A DNA stretch of 27,910 bases from Lachnospiraceae bacterium UBA1753 (GCA_002317595.1 DCHL01000129.1:39894-67803), one strand, 5' to 3'. Shown: positions 15,598 to 23,845, counted from the stretch's first letter. The notes: generated by a model from the sequence alone, not told the origin. Program-made: numbers and translations.

Positions 15598-18460
15598 CGA
15601 ACTGAGAGATCAGATAATTAATTTCATAACGTCAAGGATGTTTGTTCTCATAGTTATCATCTTTTTCTTTTTTGGAATCCTTGTAAACAGGTTATTTCAG
15701 CTTCAGATTGTAAATGGCGAGTCCTATCAGAACAATTTCAAGCTGAAGATTCTTAAAGAGCAGTCCATCAAGAGTACAAGAGGTAAGATATTTGACGTCA
15801 ATGGCGAGCTTCTTGCATATGATGAGCTGGCTTATTCTGTAACAATTGAGGATAACTATGATACTGTGGGTTCAACTAAGAACAGAGAGCTTAACAGCAA
15901 CATCTACCATCTTATCCAGATACTTGATGAACATAGGACTCCACTTTCCTGCGAGTTTAATATCGTAATGAACAAGGCGGGGCAGTATACCTATACTGTT
16001 GAAGGAAAGACTCTATTAAGGTTCCTTGCTGACATCTATGGTTATTCGCAGACCTCTGACCTTAAGCTTAAGGAGAAGACGGCAACACCTGATGAGATAA
16101 TTGAGTATCTCTGCAGCGCCAAGAAATTCGGTATTGGCTCATATACAGAAGGTGAGAATGGTAAGTATACTTTTGTTCCACTTGAGGGTTATACAAAAGA
16201 GGAGATATTAAAGCTGGTCACAGTCCGCTATGCAATGAGCCTTAACAGCTTTCAGAAGTACATTGCCACGACTGTTGCAACTGGTCTTGATGAGGAGACT
16301 GTTGCCATTATCATGGAAAACCGTTCGGAGCTTCAGGGTGTTGATATTGCGGAGGATACTCAGCGAAGATACATAGATGAGCCAAGCCTCTCACCAATAC
16401 TTGGATACACGGGTATCATCTCGCCTGAGGAGCTTGAATCCTACAATGCGGATGGCGGCAACTATGAGCGAAATGACATGGTTGGCCGTGCCGGTATTGA
16501 GAAAGAGATGGAAAAATATCTCCAGGGGTCCAAGGGCTACAGGCAGGTATATGTAGACAATCTCGGAAAGGTTGTGGAGGTTGCTTCGGAATCAGAGCCT
16601 GCTGCAGGAAATGACCTGTATCTTACAATTGATTCAAAGCTCCAGTCTGCAGTATACAAGATTCTTGAACAGAAGCTTGCGGGTATAGTTGTATCACATA
16701 TTAGGAATATCAGGGCTGAAGAGATGGAGGAGCAGGATGCATCCGGCAATATCCTCATATCTATTGACGATGTGTATTATGCACTGTTCAACAATGGAGT
16801 CATTGATCTTGCTCATCTTGCTGATAAGGGTGCTGGTACATATGAGCGTCAGATTCAGTCTGTGTATGAACAGAAGGAGAGCAATGTAACAGATGCATTG
16901 AGACTTGAACTCACTTCCACCAGGACTCCGTATTCTGGACTGGTAAAAGAATACCAGGTTTATGAAAGCTTCCTTGTTTCACAGCTTTCATCTTCAAATC
17001 TGGGAATTCTCATTAATGACAATATTGATGAGAAGGATGAGGTATACCAGAACTGGAAGAGCGAGACAATATCGCTTTCTGAATACCTGCATCATGCAAT
17101 AGCAAACGAATGGATTGATGTGACAAAGCTTGGAATTGACCAGCAGTATTCAGATACTGAAGAAATATATAATTCTCTTGTTGATCTGATGCTTAACAAC
17201 CTTCATGGGAATACATCCTTCCAGCGCAAGGTTTTCAAGTATATGATAAGGGACAACAATATCTCAGGACTTCAGATATGCATGGTTCTTTTTGAGCAGG
17301 GAGCCATCAATGATGATGTCGACATGAAAAGACAGCTTGAGAGCGGTGAAATAACACCTTATTCTTTTATGATTGAAAAAATCAGAAAGATTGAAATTAC
17401 ACCGGCCCAGCTTGCTCTTGATCCCTGTACTGCATCCTGCGTCATTACAGATGTCAATACAGGGGAAGTGAGGGCCTGCGTTTCCTATCCTAGCTATGAC
17501 AATAACAGGCTTGCAAATACGATAGATTCTGATTACTACAATGATCTGCGAAATGATCTGTCCAATCCTCTGTACAGCTATGCCACACAGCAGAAGACAG
17601 CGCCTGGATCAACCTATAAAATTGTGTCAGCTCTTGCTGGTGTCTCTGAAGGAGTCATTAACCTCGGGGAGACAATCGATTGCATTGGACAGTATGATAA
17701 AGTAGATAATCCTAAATGCTGGAAATTCCCTTCAAGTCATGGACCGCTTGACGTTTCCGGTGCAATCAGAAACTCATGTAACTTTTTCTTTTATGAGGTC
17801 GGATACAGACTTGGATGTGACGGATACGGAAGATATAAGAGCGATACAGGTCTTGATCAGCTTAACAAATATGCTGACATTTTTGGCCTGTCTGACCTGT
17901 CTGGAATTGAGCTCTCTGAAGCGGAGCCGACTATGTCAACAGAGGACTCTGTCCGTTCTGCAATTGGTCAGGGTACCAACGCATTTACTACGGTACAGCT
18001 TGCAAGGTATGTAACAACCATAGCTAACAGCGGAACCTGTTACAATATAAGTCTTCTGGATAAGCTGGTTGATTCGGAGGGAAATGTGATTCAGGATTTT
18101 AATCCTGAAATACGTAATCATGTTGAGACTTCTGATTCTGTATGGACGGCAATCCACAGTGGTATGCGCGGCGTTGTTGAGGATGCGGCTGCATTTAGGG
18201 ACAGCGGTGTTTATGCGGCTGGTAAGACAGGTACAGCTCAGCAGATAAAGAGCAGACCAAACCATGCGCTCTTTATTGGGTATGCACCGTACTCAGCACC
18301 GGAAATCTCAATCGCAACCCGTATTGCTTATGGATATACTTCTGCCAATGCGGCGGAGGTGGCAAGGGATGTATTCCAGTATTACTTCGGACTCAAAGAC
18401 CCTGAGGATGTCATTACAGGAGAGGCAGAGATTCCGACAAGTGGTACTATTTCAGACTAA
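15590..18460 (+). CDS. mrdA: penicillin-binding protein 2, class B transpeptidase with large insertion
   Basis: A membrane-anchored transpeptidase that cross-links peptidoglycan with RodA during elongation. After a short basic tail comes one membrane helix (about residues 18-38), then the dimerisation region with STRGKIFDVNGELLA, PSLSPILGYTGII and GRAGIEKEMEKYLQG. The transpeptidase has SxxK as STYK (Ser674), SxN as SCN (Ser729) and KTG (Lys879). Between the LQSAVYKILEQ helix and the SCVITDVNTGEV strand lies about 250 extra residues (roughly 365-613) not present in E. coli PBP2, giving 956 residues against about 630. TTG 15590 is preferred: AAAGAGG precedes it and it overlaps the mreD stop; TTG 15557 is an alternative that adds 11 basic residues. 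Confidence 0.93.
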   Translation: MLNELRDQIINFITSRMFVLIVIIFFFFGILVNRLFQLQIVNGESYQNNFKLKILKEQSIKSTRGKIFDVNGELLAYDELAYSVTIEDNYDTVGSTKNRELNSNIYHLIQILDEHRTPLSCEFNIVMNKAGQYTYTVEGKTLLRFLADIYGYSQTSDLKLKEKTATPDEIIEYLCSAKKFGIGSYTEGENGKYTFVPLEGYTKEEILKLVTVRYAMSLNSFQKYIATTVATGLDEETVAIIMENRSELQGVDIAEDTQRRYIDEPSLSPILGYTGIISPEELESYNADGGNYERNDMVGRAGIEKEMEKYLQGSKGYRQVYVDNLGKVVEVASESEPAAGNDLYLTIDSKLQSAVYKILEQKLAGIVVSHIRNIRAEEMEEQDASGNILISIDDVYYALFNNGVIDLAHLADKGAGTYERQIQSVYEQKESNVTDALRLELTSTRTPYSGLVKEYQVYESFLVSQLSSSNLGILINDNIDEKDEVYQNWKSETISLSEYLHHAIANEWIDVTKLGIDQQYSDTEEIYNSLVDLMLNNLHGNTSFQRKVFKYMIRDNNISGLQICMVLFEQGAINDDVDMKRQLESGEITPYSFMIEKIRKIEITPAQLALDPCTASCVITDVNTGEVRACVSYPSYDNNRLANTIDSDYYNDLRNDLSNPLYSYATQQKTAPGSTYKIVSALAGVSEGVINLGETIDCIGQYDKVDNPKCWKFPSSHGPLDVSGAIRNSCNFFFYEVGYRLGCDGYGRYKSDTGLDQLNKYADIFGLSDLSGIELSEAEPTMSTEDSVRSAIGQGTNAFTTVQLARYVTTIANSGTCYNISLLDKLVDSEGNVIQDFNPEIRNHVETSDSVWTAIHSGMRGVVEDAAAFRDSGVYAAGKTGTAQQIKSRPNHALFIGYAPYSAPEISIATRIAYGYTSANAAEVARDVFQYYFGLKDPEDVITGEAEIPTSGTISD

Positions 18461-18483
18461 TTGATTTGTCTTTGGAGGGTATG

Positions 18484-19230
18484 ATGGCAAAGAATTTAGT
18501 GGTAATAAAAAGTTTCAAAAACGGCCTCGACATATTCCTTGATCCGGAACTTGAATTTGAGGAACTGAAGCAGGAAGTGTTTCATAAATTCGGCGATTCT
18601 GCCAAGTTCTTTGGAAATGCCAAGGTTGCCATGTCATTTTCCGGAAGAGTGCTTACTTCCGCTGAGGAGAATGAACTGATTGATACAATTTCATCTGCCT
18701 GCAATCTGCAGATCTGCTGTCTGATTGAGAAGGATGATGAGAGGAACGACATCTATCTCAAGGCGCTCGGCCAGTTCTCGGAAGTTGCAAGTTCTGTGGG
18801 GGGACAGCTTTATAAAGGCACTGTTACGGCGGGAGAGATTGTAAAGACTCCGTACTCTATCGTTGTTCTTGGCGATGTCAATCCGGGGGCAAAGATAATA
18901 TCAGGAGGAAATATTGTCGTTCTTGGAACCTTATATGGATTTGCCCATGCGGGCTTTTATGAAGAGAGTGAAGATGATGGCTTTGAGCTTGTCAACCAGG
19001 AAGGAGAGCATATCCCTGACATGGGAGACAAGAGGTCAGACTGCTTTGTTGCAGCTCTTGAGATGAAATCGCCATCAATTGCCATTGGTTCGAGCAGAGC
19101 TCACATTGAAGAGAAGGCACTCAGAGTTCCCCTCCTTTCCAAGAATTCAGCAAAAATCTGCTATGGACATGATAAGGATATTTACATTGAAGGAATTTCA
19201 AAGGAATTTCTGAGAAACCTGCCATTCTGA
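18484..19230 (+). CDS. minC: septum site-determining protein MinC (atypical)
   Basis: MinC blocks FtsZ ring assembly at wrong sites. The 248-residue protein has an N-terminal FtsZ-inhibiting domain (VVIKSFKNGLDIFLD to about residue 82) and a C-terminal beta-helix domain with IVVLGDVNPGAKIISGGNIVVLGTLYGFAHAG and FVAALEMKSPSIAIG. Two oddities: the segment that is RSGQ-like in typical MinC reads TAGE (residues 115-118), and about 30 residues, mostly acidic (158-187), separate HAG from FVAAL where family members have only a few. ATG 18484 is chosen because GGAGGG sits five bases ahead; ATG 18481 is only two bases from it. No minD or minE follows; rodA is 41 bases downstream. Identity is firm, mode of action is not. 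Confidence 0.9.
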   Translation: MAKNLVVIKSFKNGLDIFLDPELEFEELKQEVFHKFGDSAKFFGNAKVAMSFSGRVLTSAEENELIDTISSACNLQICCLIEKDDERNDIYLKALGQFSEVASSVGGQLYKGTVTAGEIVKTPYSIVVLGDVNPGAKIISGGNIVVLGTLYGFAHAGFYEESEDDGFELVNQEGEHIPDMGDKRSDCFVAALEMKSPSIAIGSSRAHIEEKALRVPLLSKNSAKICYGHDKDIYIEGISKEFLRNLPF

Positions 19231-19271
19231 CAGGATAGCTATTGGTAGAACAGGTATAATCTGGATAGAAA

Positions 19272-20390
19272 ATGTTAAAGAGATACTCGATAAAAAATTT
19301 CAATTTCATACTGGTGCTGTTCGCAGTTGCACTTTCAATTTATGGTGTGGTTATCATTGGATCAGCTAAGGCATCAGTTCAGAACAAGCAGATTGCCGGT
19401 CTTGTTCTGGGTGTTGTTGCCATGCTCGTAATATCTCTAATTGACTATTCCTTTGTCCTGAAATTTTACTGGATATTATATTTTATTAATATATTCCTGC
19501 TTCTGGCCGTTCTGTTTTTTGGTGATGATTCCAAGGGTGCCCAGCGCTGGATTAATATATTTGGAGTGCGTTTCCAACCCTCGGAGCTGGCAAAGATAAT
19601 ATTGATTTTATTTTATGCACAGTATATTATGAAACATAGAGAGAAACTTAATTCCTTTCGTGTTATTATCAAATCAGTGCTGTTAATGGTCCCGCCGTTG
19701 ATTCTAGTCTTAAAACAGCCGGATCTTTCCACAACGATTTTGATTTTTGTGATTTTCTGTGTGCTTCTTTTTATTGGAGGCATCAGTAATAAGATTATCT
19801 TTGGCGTGCTGGCAGTAGTTGTTCCAATTACGGTTATTCTGCTTGTTACGGTAATTCAGCCAGATCAGAAGCTGATAAAGGATTACCAGCAGACGCGAAT
19901 ACTTGCGTGGCTACAGCCGGATAAATACTCCAATACAGAAGGATACCAGCAGCAGAATTCAATCATAGCCATTGGTTCGGGGCAGCTTACTGGCAAGGGA
20001 TACAAAAATAATGAGGTAGGTTCAGTTAAGAATGGCAATTTCATATCTGAGCCACAGACGGATTTCATTTTTGCGATTGTCGGTGAGGAATTAGGATTTG
20101 CCGGATGTATGGCAGTTATCTTCCTGGAGGCATGTATTGTTGTGCAGATTATCATGACCGGACGTAGGGCCAGGGACCCTGCAGGTATGATGATATGTGC
20201 AGGCGTTGCGGCCAATGTTGGTTTCCAGAGCTTTATGAATATTGCTGTTACGACGGGACTTATGCCAAATACAGGAATACCGCTTCCTTTTGTCAGTTTT
20301 GGAAGTACCTCCCTTGTCAGTCTTTTTATAGGTCTTGGCCTTGTCCTTAATGTCGGACTCCAGCCGCTGGACCCAAGGGATTTGAGATAA
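19272..20390 (+). CDS. rodA: SEDS-family peptidoglycan glycosyltransferase RodA
   Basis: A polytopic membrane glycan polymerase working with PBP2 in cell elongation. The 372-residue protein has about ten hydrophobic helices and the SEDS signatures: SKGAQRWI and FQPSELAKI early, the extracellular EPQTDFIFAIVGEELGF near residue 262 that carries the catalytically important Asp, and GLMPNTGIPLPFVSFGSTSL near the C terminus. FtsW and SpoVE are related, but position in the mre-PBP2 operon favours RodA. The ribosome site is weak. A TATAAT-like sequence lies at 19255-19260 in the 41-base gap after minC, but has no good partner at the right spacing, so expression is most simply by the upstream operon. 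Confidence 0.93.
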   Translation: MLKRYSIKNFNFILVLFAVALSIYGVVIIGSAKASVQNKQIAGLVLGVVAMLVISLIDYSFVLKFYWILYFINIFLLLAVLFFGDDSKGAQRWINIFGVRFQPSELAKIILILFYAQYIMKHREKLNSFRVIIKSVLLMVPPLILVLKQPDLSTTILIFVIFCVLLFIGGISNKIIFGVLAVVVPITVILLVTVIQPDQKLIKDYQQTRILAWLQPDKYSNTEGYQQQNSIIAIGSGQLTGKGYKNNEVGSVKNGNFISEPQTDFIFAIVGEELGFAGCMAVIFLEACIVVQIIMTGRRARDPAGMMICAGVAANVGFQSFMNIAVTTGLMPNTGIPLPFVSFGSTSLVSLFIGLGLVLNVGLQPLDPRDLR

Positions 20391-20396
20391 TTATTA

Positions 20397-20411
20397 TGCA
20401 GACTATCTGCA
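20397..20411. repeat. small perfect stem-loop between rodA and mgsA
   Basis: TGCAGA (20397-20402) and TCTGCA (20406-20411) form a perfect 6-bp stem with a 3-base loop, starting seven bases after the rodA stop. No T-run follows, so it is not a standard terminator. It could stabilise or mark a processing point in the operon mRNA. Confidence 0.35.
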
Positions 20412-20448
20412 CTTGAATGGAGAAAATTCATACAATTAAGGAGAAGAT

Positions 20449-20844
20449 ATGAATATTGGACTTGTTGCACATGATGCAAAAAAGAAACTTATGCAGAACT
20501 TCTGCATTGCGTACAGAGGAATTCTCGTGAAGAACAGTCTGTATGCGACGGGTACAACTGGAAGACTGATTGAAGAGGTTACTAATCTTAATGTAACAAA
20601 ATACCTTGCTGGTGATCTTGGGGGAGCTCAGCAGCTTGGAGCACAGATTGAGAATAATCAGATTGACCTTGTAATCTTTCTGAGAGATCCGTTTACAGCT
20701 AAGAGCTTTGAGCCTGATGTGTCGAATATTGTTCATCTCTGTGATGTTCATAATATTCCGATTGCAACTAACCTTGCGACAGCTGAGCTTTTGATTAAGT
20801 CCCTTGACAGAGGAGATCTTGAGTGGCGTGAAATGTACAAATAA
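20449..20844 (+). CDS. mgsA: methylglyoxal synthase
   Basis: This cytosolic enzyme converts dihydroxyacetone phosphate to methylglyoxal and phosphate, a bypass of lower glycolysis. The 131-residue product has the family's pattern: GLVAHDAKKKLM at the start, ATGTTGRLIEE (phosphate binding), LAGDLGGAQQLGAQI, LVIFLRDPF (with the catalytic Asp in GDLGG and the conserved RDP) and HNIPIATNLATAELL. AAGGAG precedes the start with good spacing. The rodA-mgsA order is common in Firmicutes, with no known mechanistic reason. The 3' end overlaps the next gene by about 17 bases. Confidence 0.95.
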   Translation: MNIGLVAHDAKKKLMQNFCIAYRGILVKNSLYATGTTGRLIEEVTNLNVTKYLAGDLGGAQQLGAQIENNQIDLVIFLRDPFTAKSFEPDVSNIVHLCDVHNIPIATNLATAELLIKSLDRGDLEWREMYK

Positions 20845-21808
20845 GTGGCTGGGCCTTTGCCTCAGCATGTCATTTGTCATCCTTCTGACTGGATGTGGCA
20901 GCAAGGAATTTACAATGAAATATGATACGGATACTAATATATCATCATATTCGGTTGTTGCCGGAGCTGATGACAGGGCAGTTCCTTTCGCAAAGGGGCT
21001 CTGTGTTGTGTCAGAGGATATTGAGAGTACTTCGGAGATTGAGTCCGGCAGTGATAGTTATGGCGCTGCCGTTCTTTTTGATGTAAACAATGCACAGCCC
21101 GTTTATTCGAGAAACTGTTATGCGACATTATACCCTGCCAGCCTGACAAAAGTAATGACTGCGATTGTGGCCATGAAACATGGGCAGAAGGACGATTTGA
21201 TTGTCTGCACGGATGATGTCCTGATTACCGAAGAGGGAGCCCAGCTCTGCGGCTTCAAGCCTGGGGATACGATGACACTGGACCAGGCGATGCATGGACT
21301 TCTTATGTACTCAGGAAATGATGCAGCAGTAGCGATTGCTGATGGAATTGCAGGTTCTGTTGAGTCTTTCTGTGATCTTATGAACGAGGAAGCACTCTCG
21401 TTAGGCGCAACAGGAACACATTTTGTAAATCCTAATGGTCTGCATGATGAGAATCATTACACTACGCCGTATGACATGTATCTGATTTTTAACGAGGCTG
21501 TCAAGTATGACTGGTTCAATGAAATCATCAATATGCAGGGCTATACTACTTCGTATGCAACAGCCGATGGCAGTCAGAAGGAGATTACCTTCAATACTAC
21601 CAATCTGTATCTCAAGGGAGATGCCATTGCACCCTCAAGTGTGACGGTTATTGGCGGCAAGACAGGCACTACTATGGCTGCTGGCAATAATCTTGTACTT
21701 CTATCAAGGGATGCAGGTGGCAATCCGTTTATTTCGGTAGTTATGAAGGCTAAGGATAAGGGTATCCTCTATGATAAGATGACAAGCCTTCTGGGAGAGA
21801 TAAAATAG
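20828..21808 (+). CDS. D-alanyl-D-alanine carboxypeptidase (S11 family), predicted lipoprotein
   Basis: An extracellular serine peptidase (low-molecular-weight PBP) that removes the terminal D-Ala from peptidoglycan stem peptides. The active-site triad motifs are SLTK (Ser105, Lys108), SGN (Ser162) and KTG (Lys278). The N terminus is a signal peptide ending in the lipobox LLTGC, so it is probably anchored by lipid rather than by a C-terminal helix; the 326-residue length lacks the C-terminal beta domain of PBP5-type enzymes. GTG 20828 is chosen because it gives a compact basic start before the hydrophobic core; in-frame TTG 20804 and 20819 are alternatives. It overlaps mgsA. LspA, which would process it, is encoded at 26241. 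A dacA/dacF-type role is inferred. Confidence 0.9.
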   Translation: MKCTNKWLGLCLSMSFVILLTGCGSKEFTMKYDTDTNISSYSVVAGADDRAVPFAKGLCVVSEDIESTSEIESGSDSYGAAVLFDVNNAQPVYSRNCYATLYPASLTKVMTAIVAMKHGQKDDLIVCTDDVLITEEGAQLCGFKPGDTMTLDQAMHGLLMYSGNDAAVAIADGIAGSVESFCDLMNEEALSLGATGTHFVNPNGLHDENHYTTPYDMYLIFNEAVKYDWFNEIINMQGYTTSYATADGSQKEITFNTTNLYLKGDAIAPSSVTVIGGKTGTTMAAGNNLVLLSRDAGGNPFISVVMKAKDKGILYDKMTSLLGEIK

Positions 21809-21820
21809 ACAAAGTTTACG

Positions 21821-21837
21821 GACAACAGTTGTCTTTT
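21821..21837 (+). terminator. weak hairpin with T-run after the carboxypeptidase gene
   Basis: GACAA (21821-21825) can pair with TTGTC (21829-21833) around a 3-base loop, followed by TTTT. The stem is only 5 bp, and its right arm is also the -35 box of the next promoter, so it is at best a partial terminator. Confidence 0.35.
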
Positions 21838-21857
21838 ATCTTCAAATAATCTATACT
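21829..21857 (+). promoter_or_regulatory. sigma-A promoter for the small P-loop protein gene
   Basis: TTGTCT (21829-21834) and TATACT (21852-21857) are separated by exactly 17 bases and resemble the TTGACA/TATAAT consensus. Transcription would start near 21864, giving a leader of about 55 bases with a G-run (GGGGGGA near 21881) and an AAAGGAGGA ribosome site. The combination suggests strong expression. Confidence 0.6.
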
Positions 21858-21917
21858 ATATACATATTTGAAAATTAGTCGGGGGGATAACCGGCGGTTA
21901 ATAAAGGAGGAACATTA

Positions 21918-22337
21918 ATGATTCAGTTAATTATCGGAGATAAGGGTAAGGGCAAGACAAAGATCCTTCTTGAAAAGGCTAACAATGCTGCTGATACAGC
22001 TAATGGTAATGTAGTATTCCTTGATAAGGATAACTCACATATGTATGAGCTCAAGAATAAGATCCGTCTTGTTAATACCAGTGAATATTTTGTTTCTGCA
22101 CCTATCGAGTTTGCAGGATTTGTAGCAGGACTTATTTCAGCTGACCATGATCTGGAAGAGCTTTTCATCGACAGACTTCTTAAGGTTGCTTCTTGTGAGG
22201 CAGCTGATATTGCAGATGTACTTACAAAGATTGACAAGGTTACTGATCAGTACAACGTAAAGTGTACAATCAACATCTCTATCACAGAGGATCAGCTTCC
22301 TGAGGCTTTCAAGGCTGCGGTTATTGAGTCTCTCTAA
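21918..22337 (+). CDS. small P-loop NTP-binding protein of unknown function
   Basis: A 139-residue soluble protein starting MIQLIIGDKGKGKTKILLEK: a first beta strand and a Walker A motif (GDKGKGKT, residues 7-14) followed by a helix. A second strand (NVVFLDKD) follows, and a hydrophobic strand ending in Asp (ELFIDRL, about residue 81) could be Walker B. No transmembrane helix, signal peptide or further domain is visible, and it is shorter than known GTPases or AAA proteins. Similar proteins in Lachnospiraceae have been labelled hypothetical or, doubtfully, PilT-like. It has its own sigma-A promoter, an excellent AAAGGAGGA site and its own terminator, so it is monocistronic and probably abundant. 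It stands between wall-synthesis and division genes. I do not assign a function. Confidence 0.85.
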   Translation: MIQLIIGDKGKGKTKILLEKANNAADTANGNVVFLDKDNSHMYELKNKIRLVNTSEYFVSAPIEFAGFVAGLISADHDLEELFIDRLLKVASCEAADIADVLTKIDKVTDQYNVKCTINISITEDQLPEAFKAAVIESL

Positions 22338-22353
22338 TTTTTACTGAACTTTG

Positions 22354-22384
22354 GGGACTGTCGGGTTATGACAGTCCCTTTTGT
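22354..22384 (+). terminator. intrinsic terminator after the P-loop gene
   Basis: A perfect 9-bp stem (GGGACTGTC at 22354-22362 with GACAGTCCC at 22370-22378), 7-base loop and TTTTGTG tail, 17 bases after the stop codon. It ends only 14 bases before the next start, which implies that the HlyD-like gene relies on read-through or an overlapping promoter. Confidence 0.88.
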
Positions 22385-22397
22385 GTGTTTTTGGTGT

Positions 22398-23807
22398 ATG
22401 GCAGAAAAGAATGATAAGATAATTAAATATAGAAGGCCGGTTAATTTCAATCTTGGCACGGCTATATTCGGAGTGATCTTGGTCTACATACTGGTCATTC
22501 TTTATTTTTATGCGACGTCAAAACACATTTCCGGATATGAGGTCAAGGAGGGATCGCTTGCTGTTGACACTTCGTATACTGGCGTAGTTATCCGTACTGA
22601 AAATGTGTACAATGCAACTGACAGCGGATATATTAATTATTATGCCCGCGAAGGGGAGAAGGTTTCAAACGGCTCCATGGTTTACACCATTGACAGCAGC
22701 GGTAAGCTTGGCGATATGCTGACGGCGGGATATGAGACAGGTGATGCCCTGACCAACGCTGACCTTGATGAGCTTAAGACGCAGATTATCAACTATAGGA
22801 ATAACTATAATGACAGGAATTTTGGAAGTGTGTATAACTTCAAGTTCTCTGTTGAGGGTACTGTTCTTAAGCTTGCAAACCGCAATGTTCTCACAAGTCT
22901 TTCTGAGATAAAGGACAAATCAATTCTTGACCTGGTGGATTTTGAGTATTCGACTGATAGCGGAATTATTGTCTATTCAACAGATGGTCTCGAGAATCTG
23001 ACGAATGCAGAAATTAATGAGGATATTTTTGTTGAGGAGAATCATCCTAAGAATCAGATGCAGTCGAATGCTCTTGTTGATACAGGAGAGCCGGTATATA
23101 AGCTGATTACTGAGGAAAATTGGGCAGTTGTATTTCCTCTTGAGGCAGAGAGATACAATGAACTTACAGAGGGTGATTACATTAAGGTTAAGTTCCTAAA
23201 GACAGGGGATGAATCCTGGGGCAAGATATCCCTATTCACCCGCGAAGGGGAGGATGAGAGCAAGACACAGTATTACTGCCGGCTTGATTTCACGAACTCA
23301 ATGATTACTTTTGCAACAGACAGATACCTTGATATTGAACTTAAAATCAATCCGACCACAGGACTGAAGATTCCTAAGTCGTCAATTGTGAAGAAGGACT
23401 TCTATCTTGTCCCTAAGGAATATCTTGTATATGGAGACAGGACAGATGAGGAGGGCTTTATGAGACAGGCCCTTAGAGAGGACGGCAGCTACTCGACAGA
23501 GTTCGTACCGGCTTCTGTATACTACTCTGACGATGAAAATCTCTATATTGATATGCAGACGCTGCGAGTTAACGAGTATCTGCTTGCTCCTGACGGGAAT
23601 GACAAATTTGAAGTTGGTCCCACAACAAGCCTTATTGGTGTCTACAACATGAATAAGGGATTTGCAGATTTTTCTCAGGTTACTATTCTCTATGAGAATA
23701 AGGAGTATGCGATTGTAAAGCCGAATGATGAGTATGGCTTATCTGTATATGACCACATAGTTCTTGATGGAAGCGCTGTCGAGGATGATGATTTTGTATT
23801 TGAGTGA
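22398..23807 (+). CDS. HlyD-like membrane-anchored protein next to yggS-sepF
   Basis: A 469-residue protein with a short basic cytoplasmic tail, one membrane helix (about residues 20-41) and a large extracellular part. The part after the helix has the barrel-sandwich (lipoyl-like) pattern GYINYYAREGEKVSNGSMVYTID (in part) near residue 75-97, and KLITEENWAVVFPLEAERYNELTEG (in part) near 235-260, both as in HlyD-type adaptor proteins. The long helical hairpin of true efflux adaptors appears short, and no ABC transporter or outer-membrane partner is encoded nearby. ATG 22398 is chosen because the upstream in-frame start at 22368 lies inside the terminator; the ribosome site is weak (GGTG). The neighbours yggS and sepF suggest a link with division; this is inference. 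Confidence 0.75.
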   Translation: MAEKNDKIIKYRRPVNFNLGTAIFGVILVYILVILYFYATSKHISGYEVKEGSLAVDTSYTGVVIRTENVYNATDSGYINYYAREGEKVSNGSMVYTIDSSGKLGDMLTAGYETGDALTNADLDELKTQIINYRNNYNDRNFGSVYNFKFSVEGTVLKLANRNVLTSLSEIKDKSILDLVDFEYSTDSGIIVYSTDGLENLTNAEINEDIFVEENHPKNQMQSNALVDTGEPVYKLITEENWAVVFPLEAERYNELTEGDYIKVKFLKTGDESWGKISLFTREGEDESKTQYYCRLDFTNSMITFATDRYLDIELKINPTTGLKIPKSSIVKKDFYLVPKEYLVYGDRTDEEGFMRQALREDGSYSTEFVPASVYYSDDENLYIDMQTLRVNEYLLAPDGNDKFEVGPTTSLIGVYNMNKGFADFSQVTILYENKEYAIVKPNDEYGLSVYDHIVLDGSAVEDDDFVFE

Positions 23808-23845
23808 TTTTCAACTCTTGATTTTGTAATAATAGGAGCGGATTT

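Noticed and set aside
19255..19260. TATAAT between minC and rodA as a separate rodA promoter
   Set aside because: No acceptable -35 box at 16-18 bases; the nearest TTGACA-like sequence is 22 bases away.
19231..19271. Remnant of deleted minD/minE between minC and rodA
   Set aside because: Only 41 bases and no recognisable fragment of either gene in any frame.
19883..20479. 198-codon open frame on the - strand opposite rodA
   Set aside because: It lies opposite the conserved SEDS motifs of rodA and has no recognisable motif or start signal.
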